Shown: positions 36,690 to 46,066, counted from the stretch's first letter. The stretch is DNA of 64,000 nt from Cordylochernes scorpioides (GCA_030710605.1 CP092868.1:26727050-26791049), one strand, 5' to 3'. Numbers and translations: made by a program. The notes: generated from the letters alone by a model not told the origin.

Positions 36690-37420
36690 AACGTACATAC
36701 ACACAAACATACATACACACTTACAACACACAGTAAACTCGTACACCACACAAGCGCACATACACACGACGCAAATATAGGAATAAATGTAAAGCACACA
36801 TACAACACATATGAAAACAATACGCATAAAACACCACACATAAACAACACACAGCGCACATACATACAAACACACATAAGCACAACATACATTAACACAA
36901 CACATATACAAACAACATATCCCATCACAAATGCAAAAACACACCACACCCATGCAGCCCATGGGTTTTTAATGAACATCACGCATTCCCCAAACAAACT
37001 AACATCCACACACATACAAAACAAATACACACAACAAGCTCCTTGACGCTGCTTTCGAGCGAACTCGGAACAGCCATCCCACCATTCGCAGGGGAATTCA
37101 CAAGCTAAGGATAGCCTTGCCCTCCTGATCAATGTACATTGTTTGCCCTTTTGACTCCTCGTGAGTAATTGTTGACCAGCGGTCAATAAAAATTATTTAA
37201 TTGTCAAAAAAATTGTCACACAACAAGCACAGACAACACAGATTCACAGATTCAACACACAAAAACATACATTATACATACACGCAATACACATGTACCA
37301 CACAAAGACAACATACACACACGCCCAAAACACCCAGCACGTATACACAAAATACACAGCACACTTACCACATCCATTCAACAACAACACATACCGAACA
37401 CATTCAACAATACACTCCGT
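36690..37420. repeat. CA-rich cryptic simple sequence
   Basis: Two tracts (36690-36960 and 37210-37420) of acacac/acatac/cacaac mixtures, split by 37030-37200, which ends in gtcaataaaaattatttaat plus tgtcaaaa, the same kind of terminus that abuts the 36-bp satellite. Frames here have T/H/N-rich low-complexity translations and are not credible genes. Confidence 0.75.
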
Positions 37421-37439
37421 CCTATATTCAGACAGTTAG

Positions 37440-37810
37440 GGCAGTTCCGTTCAAAATTTGAATACAATTTAATTGCATATTTACAGGAGATAAAGTAAAA
37501 ATAACTTTTATCAAATTAATTCTATACATATTCAAGATATATTCCAAAAACTTGAGATTGGATAATAAAACACATTTCTGTTATTGTCGATATTCCACCA
37601 ATCAATCCATCATTCTGTTTAAAGTTGCTGTGTGACCCCAGCAATCGTGTCATATAATGCCGCTGGATATTGTTTTACATAAACATTTTAGGTAAACCAA
37701 TCTATTTATTGGAATTTATAAAGAGAAAATCTCGCTCTAAACCTTTTAAGTAAGTTATTTTTATAAAGTTGCAATGGTATATGCAAAACATTCAATATTT
37801 AATATATATA
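37440..37810. other. AT-rich sequence, nothing recognised
   Basis: No repeats or credible frame seen. Confidence 0.5.
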
Positions 37811-37813
37811 TTT

Positions 37814-38325
37814 ATACACTCATGGACAAAACTTAAGGAAGTTTCATTTTTGATGTCGCCGGTCCTCTTTTTCTTTTTAGATGGAGACAGAGGTAATTTT
37901 GTTCACACTTGGTTATCTCGTGTGCCTTCAATAAAGGTCACTCAATCCCGATATACATGCTAAAAGATACAAATTCCTTAAGTTTTGTCAACGAGTGTAT
38001 ATAGTATGTCTTCAATAAAGGTCACTGTAATATCTTTCAGAGTTATTGTCTGAATCCCGATATACAAGCTAAAAGATACAAATTCCTTAAGTTTTGTCAA
38101 CGAGTGTATATAGTATGTCTTCAATAAAGGTCACTGTAATATCTTTCAGAGTTATTGTCTGAATCCCGATATACATGGTAAAAAGTACAAATTCCTTAAG
38201 TGTTGTCCATGAATGTATATAGTGTGTCTTCAATAAAGGTCACTGTAATATCTTTCAGAGTTATTGTCTCAATCCCGATATACATGCTAAAAGGTACAAC
38301 TTTCTTAAGTTTTATCCATGTGTTG
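37814..38325 (+). mobile_element. Tc1-like MITE with four 109-bp units
   Basis: Starts acactcatggacaaaactta, then the unique part gagacagaggtaattttgtt. The units contain aatcccgatataca at about 37946, 38056, 38165 and 38273, and the element ends gttttatccatg. The first unit lacks about 25 bp. Confidence 0.8.
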
Positions 38326-38329
38326 AGAG

Positions 38330-38800
38330 AAGAGAGTGTATATATTTTTAATAATTGCAGAAAAATATGTAAAAAAAACATTAAGCAGAACGATAAAAAG
38401 TATTCTCTTTTTATTTAGTTCCAAGACATTTTTAAAAACGATATTTTTTATTTAACTAAATACTTATATAGATGGGATAGAGAGTTATAAAAGAAGTATT
38501 TAAAACAGGAATGTCAAAGAGAAATATTTACGGAATGGAAAAGAGATATTTATGAAAGAGATTTTCTTTTGATATAGTGGAAAATCAAAAGTTAATATTT
38601 AGCAATCTGTAAAGGCAAACACACAGCGTGTGTAGAAATCTTATTTGAACAATTAAACCTTGCGTTAGATCTTATATTTTTCCCCTTTTCCTCCTATAAA
38701 ACTGAATAAAATAATAAATGGTATCTGGACACGTGCGACAGTAAATATACATCTTACGAAATATATCGATTTAATGGATGATAATTATTTTAAAAAAAAA
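38330..38800. other. AT-rich sequence, nothing recognised
   Basis: Poly-A/T runs and short frames only. Confidence 0.5.
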
Positions 38801-38801
38801 G

Positions 38802-38873
38802 CAGTTCTAACCGGGTTTGAACTCGTGCCTTTTCTAAATGCATGACAAACATCATTACCAGTATACCACGAAA
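38802..38873 (-). repeat. tRNA-like SINE head
   Basis: Minus strand: cgtggtatactggtaatgat (A-box-like) and cgagttcaaacccgg (B-box-like), 40 bases apart as in a tRNA. Stems do not pair well, so it is a tRNA-derived repeat, not a tRNA. Confidence 0.5.
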
Positions 38874-38998
38874 CTTCAGGTATTAAAATGACAATTTTCT
38901 TTGTAAGAAATTTAAACTATATTTGAAGCGTAGGATTCTTTTAAAAAATAAATCAATTTTCTACTGCCTTTACTGCAATGATAAAAATAATGGGAGGG

Positions 38999-39039
38999 CC
39001 TGTCTCATCAGTGGTGAACCCTCTCAGCGGTTTCGACAG
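38999..39039 (-). ncRNA. Open-stem-II hammerhead-like motif, CTGTC/GACAG variant
   Basis: Minus strand order: CTGTC, GAAA, 19 nt (ccgctgagagggttcacca), CTGATGA, GACAG. The two flanking 5-mers pair perfectly, as do CTGGC/GCCAG at 13752, 13930 and 50970 and TTGGC/GCCAA at 4645, 46611, 54960 and 62899; 21784 has a G-U pair instead. The total is 40 nt in the copies I counted. In a hammerhead, stem II lies between CTGATGA and GAAA; here the order is circularly permuted with stem II open (type II layout). AACC/GGTT can form a stem III, but only ACCA-type sequence separates it from CTGATGA, so no stem I is visible. Confidence 0.55.
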
Positions 39040-39129
39040 TTTAATCTACAATTTTTTTCAATTTTTCTGTGAAGAAAAAAGAAGCAATACTCACTTAAAA
39101 CAAGAATCAAAAATATAGTCACTATTGCT

Positions 39130-39620
39130 ATTTAGTTATGAGGGCCAGCAACCTTGAAACGAGTACGTGGTTAGCTTTTCTTGAATAATCAAGAATGAGG
39201 GGTCGGTGGAAGGCTGGTTAAACCGTTTGGTTTTCGACCACTACGACCCGGGTTCGATTCCCGCATTGGACACTTTTTTCTGTTAAAAAAAAGCTCCAAT
39301 GGCCCCCAATTCTTGCAAAAGTCCAACCCCACAAGCGAGTGCAAGTAACCAAACCGGGCTCTGGCACATTTGTAAGTGCAAAGTCGAACTGCTTTTCACA
39401 TGTGTAGATATGTAGTGCGCTTACAGTAAAAGCAGTCGCTAAATACCCTCCATGATTATCATGGCCTGTACCATGTGTACTAGGGATAAGCAAAAAAAAA
39501 AAAAGAAGGGTATTTGACTCATTCTAGAATATATATATAAAAATCAACGATTTGTTTATATTTATTGCAAAAGATGGCGCAATCTTACAGCAAATTTTAG
39601 TTGCCCGATCAGAAGATTTT
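39130..39620 (+). mobile_element. Decayed hammerhead-bearing repeat interrupted by a SINE
   Basis: The ribozyme remnant near 39137-39170 keeps tatgagggcc and gaaacgagtacgtgg but has lost the 5' stem I and part of the core. After cttgaataatcaagaatg a SINE intervenes (39199-39504). The repeat resumes at gggtatttgactcattctag and ends aagatggcgcaatcttacag. Confidence 0.7.
39199..39504 (+). mobile_element. tRNA-derived SINE
   Basis: A tRNA-like head starts ggtcggtggaaggctggtta. A perfect B box ggttcgattcc lies at 39251-39261, then a body with gcacatttgtaagtgcaaag and atggcctgtaccatgtgtac, and a poly-A tail. Short direct repeats aagaatg/aagaagg flank it, consistent with a target-site duplication. 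A 5'-truncated copy lies at 53846-54003 on the minus strand. It is transcribed by RNA polymerase III if active, and it needs a LINE for movement. Confidence 0.8.
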
Positions 39621-39710
39621 TTGATTTATCCACCAGTTATCTTAGGTACAATTTTACTTTTGTACTATTATTTCATAGAAGTTTATTTATATACATAATT
39701 AATTCATATA

Positions 39711-39831
39711 AAGTCGGTGGATGAGAGGGTAACACGCTCGATTCCCGAAAATAAGTCGGTGGATGAGAGGGTAACACGCTCGATTCCCGATATAAGTCGG
39801 TGGATGAGAGGGTAACACGCTCGATTCCCGA
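39711..39831 (+). repeat. Three tandem tRNA-head fragments (41-42 bp)
   Basis: Three nearly identical units of aagtcggtggatgagagggt aacacgctcgattcccga. The start (gtcggtgg) and end (cgattcccg, B-box-like) match the first and last parts of the SINE head, so each unit looks like a tRNA head with its middle deleted. Confidence 0.7.
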
Positions 39832-40054
39832 CAGTCATGAACCGGGATTGAATCCCGTGTTAAAAATTGTTTAATATGTGAATAACCTTCATATATTATT
39901 CACTGTTTCAATTATCATGAACTAGGTTGCTCTTGCTGAGCGGTACCTATTAATGTGATTTTGAACCGATAATTAATTCTAAAAGTAATTTTTATCTGAG
40001 AGAGATTGAAACTACTTTTATTATATTGATGGAAGTTTTGCCGGGAGGATATTG

Positions 40055-40228
40055 ATCTAAAGAGACAAAGGTCGCCTCTCCCGTCAAAATAGACGTCAAA
40101 ACTAGACGCCATCTATTAACTGTCGCCGCAACGGCAACCTGAGGCCGCTAGTTGCGGTGACGGTCAATAGATGGCGTCTAGTTTTGACGTCTATTATGAC
40201 GGGAGAGGCGACCTTTGTCTCTTTAGAT
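40055..40228. mobile_element. Near-perfect palindrome with agatggcg boxes
   Basis: Arms 40055-40132 and 40151-40228 (78 bp each) around an 18-bp loop. Each arm reads, outward to inward, atctaaagagacaaaggtcg, ctctcccgtca, agacgtcaaaactagacgcc. A half-copy of the arm is seen at 44390-44440. No coding capacity. Confidence 0.9.
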
Positions 40229-40334
40229 ACTTTTATTATATCGTTCATTTAAAGCTATATAAGGTTAAATACAGATGTTAAGTATATATATATATTTCTA
40301 AATAAGATTATTTTGAAAAAATATATATATGTTA

Positions 40335-40650
40335 TATAAAAAATATTATTTTATTTAAAATATATATCATAGATTCAAATATTGTTAAATCGACCGCCAG
40401 AGGTCATAAAAACTCGTTGTTGTTGTTCCCCGTTGGCCGGCTCAAAACTTTTTTACATTATGTAAATAATCTTTTGTTTTTCCTTGTTCTATTCGCCTTA
40501 AGCCAGGCATTACTTTTACCATAAATATTGAATAATGCCACGACTGCTCAACAAATATCTCTATTCTCAAAATAATCAGCATCAAGTATTAATTCTATAT
40601 AGCTCTAATAATCAAAATACAACAGAAATCTAATTATTTTATATAATATA
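40335..40650 (+). repeat. Dispersed repeat (partner of 22595-22945)
   Basis: Shares cgaccgccagaggtcat and ttgttgttgttccccg with the other copy, and ends in catataatatatatata. It is followed by a hammerhead-like relic at 40717-40751 (minus; GGGCGGTTATGCCCGAAAGC). Confidence 0.6.
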
Positions 40651-40922
40651 TATATATATTTTAATAACGAACTACTCGATGAGGAAAGAGTTTCTTTAAT
40701 ATATAATATCAGATCACAAGCTTTCGGGCATAACCGCCCATCCACAGGTGTAAAACGAGACAAATTATTTGTGGCAATCAGCTATATATATATATATATA
40801 TATATAAAGTAAGAAAATAAGACAAATATGTAAAATTGTGCCAGAGAAATTAACATAATATTGAAGGATCATTCATAGAAGTTAAGCAAAGCAATTGATA
40901 GTCAGGAATTGATACTAAAAAT

Positions 40923-41141
40923 AAAGCAGGCATATCCTGACCGTGCTCACATGAGCATTTCTGACCACGCTGACGAGGGCAAACAGCCCGAAACGCGTAC
41001 GTGGTTGATTTATCAAGAAATTAAGTTGGCAAAATATCACGAAACAAGTTAAATAAACGTTTAGTTTATTTTTGTTCCACTAGATGGCGCTCTGTCATCA
41101 AGAGATGTTAATGTGAGGCTGACCAAGATATGTCTGCTTTA
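40923..41141 (+). mobile_element. Compact complete ribozyme element (~219 bp)
   Basis: Short inverted ends: aaagcaggcatatcctgacc at the left and ggctgaccaagatatgtctg plus cttt at the right. Inside are the hammerhead (40965-41004), an atttatcaagaaatt region and a ctagatggcgctctgtcatc box. The same end sequence (ggcatatcctgacc or its complement) occurs near 14842, 43257, 46778, 62046 and 62562. The size and content fit an animal retrozyme or a Penelope-like terminal repeat; which of these is inference. Confidence 0.7.
40965..41004 (+). ncRNA. Minimal type I hammerhead ribozyme, intact core
   Basis: CCACG, CTGACGA (N7 = C is allowed), GGGC-AAACA-GCCC, GAAA, C-GC-G, UA cleavage dinucleotide, CGTGG. 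Stem I is 5 bp and stem II 4 bp, both fully paired. Stem III is minimal (A-U and C-G around GC). Every catalytic-core position I can check is intact, so this is the best candidate for self-cleavage with 52339 and 52492. Predicted cleavage falls after A41... position 40999. Confidence 0.85.
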
Positions 41142-41186
41142 ATTTTAAAACAAGATCATATAATATGTAAATATATAAAAATATTT

Positions 41187-41820
41187 AATTAAAAAGACAT
41201 ATATTGCATCAAAATATCATTTATTTTACCAATATTTCAGTTGGCTGAACGCCAATCTTTATCAAGGTGCATTATAACATATTAATGTGTGTCAACAACA
41301 AACTCAGCGCCACATAACGTCAATAGAATTAAGTTTTAAAAATTATGTTGCGCTGAGTTTGTTGTTGACACACATTAATATGAAAAAATAGTACAAATGT
41401 GACATTGTACTGGGATAAGGTGCATAAATTAAGAAAAAGGCATCTCCTTATTGTGCAACTGAAAGTTGCTGATGGCTTGCGCCATCTATCGGAATAAATA
41501 TCAACTATTCTCGTTGATTTTTAATTATTCCAGAATTGGCCAAATACTCATTCTTGATTAATCAAGAAAAGCTAACCTTTCTTGATTAATCAAGAATGGG
41601 TATTTGGCCAATTCTGGAATAATTAAAAATCAACGAGAATAGTTGATATTTATTCCGATAGATGGCGCAAGCCATCAGCAACTTTCAGTTGCACGATAAG
41701 GAGATGCTTTTTCTTAACACATTAATATGTTATAATACCTTGATAAAGGTTGGCGTTCAGCCAACTGAAATATTGGTAAAATAAATGATATTTTGATCCT
41801 ATATATGTCTTTTTAATTAA
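41187..41820. mobile_element. Three nested palindromes
   Basis: Outer arms 41187-41289 and 41718-41820 (cagttggctgaacgccaatc and its complement). Between them are a second pair at 41284-41318/41343-41377 (tgtcaacaacaaactcagcg) and a third at 41431-41570/41578-41716, formed by two opposed 3' portions of the hammerhead-bearing repeat. Each third-level arm has an agatggcg box and the attaatcaag palindrome but stops at gctaacc, just before the ribozyme. The outer arm contains ttgataaaggttggcgttca and ctgaaatattgg, itself resembling a decayed hammerhead. Confidence 0.85.
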
Positions 41821-42122
41821 AGATTTATTTATGGATTGCTCTATTTTCAAAACAATATAAAAATATGTAAATATATAAAATAATTGAGAGAGAGAGAGAG
41901 AGTTATTTGGTTATAAGATTAACTTGACTAAGCTCCACTGTTAACTAACCCTTTTCAACCCTCAAGTATTCACAAACCATGACGAAGTTAGGTTAAGTTA
42001 AGTTAAATAAACAAGGAAGCTAGTATAAGAAATTTAAACTATTTCTGACGCGTATGTTTATTTTTAAAATTAAAACAATTTCCTACTGTTCATGCTGTAA
42101 TAGTAAATTAATGGGAGGGCTT

Positions 42123-42162
42123 GGCTCATCAGTGGTAAACCGTCCCAGCGGTTTCGCCAGTT
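42123..42162 (-). ncRNA. Open-stem-II hammerhead-like motif
   Basis: CTGGC before GAAA and GCCAA after CTGATGA: four pairs plus one C-A mismatch. The surrounding repeat (ctgttcatgctgtaatagt, ttaatgggagggc) matches the foldback family. Confidence 0.5.
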
Positions 42163-42443
42163 TAATCTACCATACAGCTGTAATATTACATTGAGAATGG
42201 GAACTAATTCCGAAACCTTCCCGAAGCTTCTTAATTATACAGTCAAAAGTGGATAATTCGAAGCTCAAGGGACAAAAATCGAATTATTCAATAATTCGAA
42301 TTAAAAGCGAAAAATTCTATTTATAGAACGACATTTGAAAATTATCCCGCATGTGTTTCTTTTGCACGAAAAATGAAATTAAATTTAAGGGGAGAAATAA
42401 CAATTATTTCTAACCTTAGGGATGAAGTATGAAATAATGAATT

Positions 42444-42833
42444 GTGAAGAGTAGAAGTTTGTTTCATTTGGATTTAAAAATAAACATTCGGGTTTTATGG
42501 TTCAATTTATTAAGTATAGATGGCGCGTTATTGTGTCTCGTGTTTGATAACGTTTATTTTACATTATCAGAAGGTGGATATACCATATTCGAGTTTCTTT
42601 TCTTCCGGGTTAATTGGCCATGTAGAGGAAAGTCTTCTAACCCCCATGGCAGACTTCCAGTGGCAAGGGATCCTATGATCTGGTCAGCAGAGATGTCTCG
42701 CAGGGATGGAAGAAACGTAGAGATGGCAGGGCGCCTGGGAGCAGTGAGATGCAGGAGTCTTGGCTGGGGAGGAAATCCAGTAGAAGAGGACAGTGAAGGT
42801 GGAGGCAGGAGGCAGGAGGTTCACGAAGCCTAG
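42444..42833 (+). other. GC-rich open frame of 129 codons, uncertain
   Basis: The 3' half (about 42600-42830) is notably GC-rich and gives a translation rich in R, G and E (CRGKSSNPHGRLPVARDP, EEDSEGGGRRQEV). I do not recognise a family. The start of the frame lies in repeat-like AT-rich sequence with a tagatggcgcg box (42518), so the annotated start cannot be natural. It could be a captured exon or retroposed fragment, or chance. Not called as a gene. Confidence 0.25.
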
Positions 42834-42849
42834 AACTTGAGGGCCCTAA

Positions 42850-43250
42850 ACTTCAGGATAAGGCAGCTTGAGACTCTCGCCTCATGTTTGTCAGGCAGGT
42901 TATATCATATTCGAAATTACATATTTTCTTTAAACCCCTTGAAATTTTATCTCTGAATGACGTAGTTGAAGGTTGAATATCATGTGACTTTATTATCGCA
43001 GCCGACTTCCGGTGGTCGTACAGGAGAGGAAGTGCAAAACATCCGGCCATTTCTGCAGCTACAAATTGGAATCACACACAACCAAACCTATTCTCTGTGG
43101 ATAAACATTTTAAAAACTCTTTTCCAGAAAAGTAAATGATTCTATAGCGATAAGTAGTCATCTTACCTTTTTAAATATCAATTATCTTCTCTTTTTGTAT
43201 TTATAAAATATTTGTATACATTTTAAATACATATTTACATATTAAAAACA
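42850..43250. other. Unrecognised sequence
   Basis: No element or gene seen. The composition becomes AT-rich after 43090. Confidence 0.4.
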
Positions 43251-43253
43251 AAG

Positions 43254-43450
43254 TAGGCATATCCTGACCAGGAGCACATGTGTTTTCAGAAGGTAGAGCG
43301 CCATCTGGTGGAACAGAAATCAATCAATTATTCATTGATTTAACCTGTTCCCTGATATTTGGCCAACCCAATTTCTTGATTAATCAAGAAAAGCCATCCA
43401 CGAACGAGTTTCGCGATGTTGGCGCTCGTCATCGTTGAGCAGATTGTACC
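43254..43450 (-). mobile_element. Ribozyme repeat with degenerate hammerhead
   Basis: Minus strand: ribozyme remnant at 43392-43436 (ATGACGA, GCGC-CAACA-TCGC, GAAA, CTCGTTCGTGG), then an attaatcaagaaattgggtt region, the box as ccagatggcgctctacc, and an end in ggtcaggatatgcctac. C3 of the core is lost and stem II has a mismatch, so it should be inactive. Confidence 0.65.
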
Positions 43451-43683
43451 ACTGCAACCAAAAATATTTTTAGTCCCAGTGGCTTCCTGAGAAACAAAGA
43501 AATGGGTATTTAAAGCCAAACTTACGTGAATACGCTTAACACATGGAAAAACAATAGAAAAAAAATTACATATAAGAACATAAAGTTGCAGAAGAATGAT
43601 ATTCATGTACCAAAATAGATACCTCTCTCTTTAATTGTACATAAGAAAGATGGCACTGTACAACACCATAGTAAAACACTACT

Positions 43684-44035
43684 GGTCTTCTTCTTTCTTA
43701 TCTCCACTCAATCATATTACGGTATCAAGCTTGTAAAGTTGACAAGGTGATTAGGTGAAGTAGTCTGCCTTTGTCATTAAGACTGGGAGCACTACTCAGT
43801 GGCAGGCCGACTTAGCTCCAAAAGAAATAGCCGCCTCTGACATGAAGAACAGGCGCCATGTACAGCCGCTCCTAACATGGAGTACAAACGCTGCTCATCC
43901 TGTATCCCTGGATTAGGAGCCCTTACAGAGTACTATCAGCCGGGCCAGCTGAACCAAGGTTTGGTAGCAAGCTTATTACTGCTCCCTCTCCTCCTTTTTC
44001 ATCCAGGCTTGGGACCGGCAAAGGCGGAGTTACTT
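43684..44035 (+). repeat. Dispersed ~350-bp repeat, copy 2 of 3
   Basis: See 16299-16662. It ends at ggcaaaggcggagtta, exactly like copy 1, and abuts the inverted-end element at 44036. Confidence 0.75.
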
Positions 44036-44214
44036 AACTAGTGATGATAAGGAATGAGCCACAACACCAGTTTAGGAAAATTCAGACAAAAGCCAACAAC
44101 CTGTATACCATGGTATCTGGCTATGACCCTCATCAGTACAGGGACGGCTTCGATTTCATAACATTCTGGGAGAGGAGTGAACTGGTGTTGTGACTTTATC
44201 ATTACTAGTAAAGT
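44036..44214. mobile_element. Inverted-end element carrying a second hammerhead type
   Basis: Imperfect inverted ends: actagtgatgataaggaatg...caacaccagtt at the left and aactggtgttgtgactttat cattactagt at the right. The minus strand inside has the hammerhead-like motif 44100-44142. A related left end occurs at 56212-56240. Confidence 0.7.
44100..44142 (-). ncRNA. Second hammerhead family, core mutated
   Basis: Minus strand: CCTGTA (stem I), CTGATGA, GGGT-CATA-GCC, then GATA where GAAA is needed, C-CATG-G, UA, TACAGG. Stem I is a perfect 6 bp. The GAAA to GATA change should abolish activity. The sister copy at 58690-58732 keeps GAAA. Confidence 0.6.
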
Positions 44215-44488
44215 GTTTCACTAGGGGGATGCCATAGTTTTGATACACAATTAAAGGGAGAGGTGGCTTCTATTGGTACATGAATATCTTCCTCCCGTAA
44301 CTTTATATTGTAATCTTGCCTTGAAATCGGCCCTTGTCACTTCACCGAGACCTCTTTAATAAATTCGAATGATTTCTTAACCCCAATTAGATGGCGTCTT
44401 GTTTTAACGTCCATACTGACGGGAGAGGCGTCCTATGCTTTTGTACATCAATTTCCTCAGGGCAAAATTACATATATACATACGTTAA

Positions 44489-44530
44489 CCACGTACACGT
44501 TTCGTGTTGTTGTCTCTCATCATTTTAAAT
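44489..44530 (-). ncRNA. Hammerhead relic
   Basis: Minus strand: TGATGAGAGACAACAACACG, then AAACGTGTACGTGG. The 3' stem I strand and GAAA are present, but the 5' CCACG strand has been replaced by ttaaaa. It is followed on the minus strand by a cagatggca-type box only in inverse orientation (44534). Confidence 0.45.
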
Positions 44531-44921
44531 CTGATAGATGGCAGTAAGTCATCATTAGCAGTATGCGATGTTTCCCGAGATGTCCTTATGTAAACAGGAA
44601 TGTCGTGGAAGCCCAGTAAATGACGACATGGTGCCTTTCGACATCTCGTCGACCGTCTTCCTCTTTAAAAACGTAATTACCACCTGATGGTTCCATTGCA
44701 TTGAAGTTAATGGGACATTAATGGTTATTGGAATATAAAACCTCCAGAACAACGTAAGACAAGAGAGAAGGCATTGAATACACTTGGAACAATTCGGTTT
44801 CTATATTTGCATAAGGCATCGCTTATCCAGCGTCCACCCGACCTGGTATACTGGTTCTTCGGACAAGGGATGGATGACAACTCCCGTGTCAACAAAGACG
44901 TCCATTTAGTAGCATAGTTAT

Positions 44922-44954
44922 ACCTGTCGAAAGGCGGTTACACCCGAAAGCTTG
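44922..44954 (+). ncRNA. Degenerate hammerhead-like hairpin
   Basis: CCTGTCGAAAGGCGGTTACA then CCCGAAAGCTTG; paralogue of 3351-3382. The CTGATGA core is not preserved. Confidence 0.3.
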
Positions 44955-45481
44955 TATTATCGTTATAGAAAGAAACTCTTCCCTTAGCGAATTGTCTTTT
45001 ATTTATAATTTTATCGAATAAAATAATTATATGTGAATAATCTTTGTCAGGATTAGAATGACGAATCCTGTATGGGACTTTGATTCCAGTAAAAGACTTG
45101 TTGCTGTTGTATATAGTCACAGTGTAGAAAATACTATACTATACCTACTACATATATCTCTGTATTCTTAGTTCTCTTCTCTTACTCTGTAAACTGGCGA
45201 ATCCTTTATAGGACGAGAGGTCCTCAATAAAGGCTTTTGTTCTCGTTGTAATTTTACCGAAGCGATTTTTTATTGCGAGCAATAGTTACCCAGAAATTAT
45301 TTGAAAAAGTAAAAATCAGATAAAAAGTTTCTTTTAATTTTAAATTTGCAAGCTTTCGAGCAAATATACTGTTCTTCAACTGGCTGATACTACATGTACA
45401 ATCTATCACTTTAGCTGGAAACAGTCTGATGCATGCCCGCGAGAACATATGCCAATAACAAATGTTTTCAATTATTTTGTA

Positions 45482-46066
45482 TTCTGATCTCAGACTTTAT
45501 CGAATCCAGAATCATGATATCTGATCTGAGAAACTTATTTACAGATGATCAACAAATTTATGACCCATCCATTCCAGGAATTATAGACGCCTTTCTCAAA
45601 TCAAGAATGAATGTTTTGAAAAACGAAGCAAATAATACTTTCTTGAGCTTTTTTTCCCAAGAAATCCCTAAATACTTTCGTCCAAATTTTTATAATACTC
45701 AATTTGTTACAAACCACGGAAATTTCAAAAGTTTTTAAAATAGAATAAAGACAGCGGAGGATTCAAGTTGCTTTTGTGGTATTGAGAAACAAACCTCAAG
45801 ACATCTACTGATCGATTGCCCAGCATTTCAAGATTATAGAATGAAGAATGAACTAGTTGTTTGTGAACTTAACGATTTGATTTCCGATAAAAAAATCATA
45901 TTTAAAGTTCAATTCATTTTGTAAATACATTCTAAACTTTCTACAAAATCTGGATCTCTAATGTTTTCATGCGTTGAATAATGTAAATAACTTATGTAAA
46001 TAAACTTTTCTCCTTGTTTGGCGCAAGTATCCCTTGCGGGATATAGCGCTTTGGAAATAAAATAAT
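45482..46066 (+). pseudogene. 5'-truncated non-LTR retrotransposon, insertion in copy B
   Basis: Copy A shows the apparent empty site: attttgtataaatattattt at about 4104. The insertion encodes part of an ORF2 tail from about 45510 (ISDLRNLFTDDQQIYDPS) to GNFKSF, a stop at about 45736, then the CFCG...RHLLIDCPAFQDYR knuckle and a 3' UTR with gggatatagcgctttgg, ending aataaaataattg. It is the same element as 21138-21503 but longer at the 5' side. The family is likely I/R1/Jockey-like from the CCHC tail; no RT domain is visible here. Confidence 0.8.

Noticed and set aside
36040-37186. Membrane-protein-like frames (Cys/Leu/Val-rich, up to 191 codons)
   Set aside because: They are reverse translations of the 29/31-bp minisatellite and the CA-rich tract.
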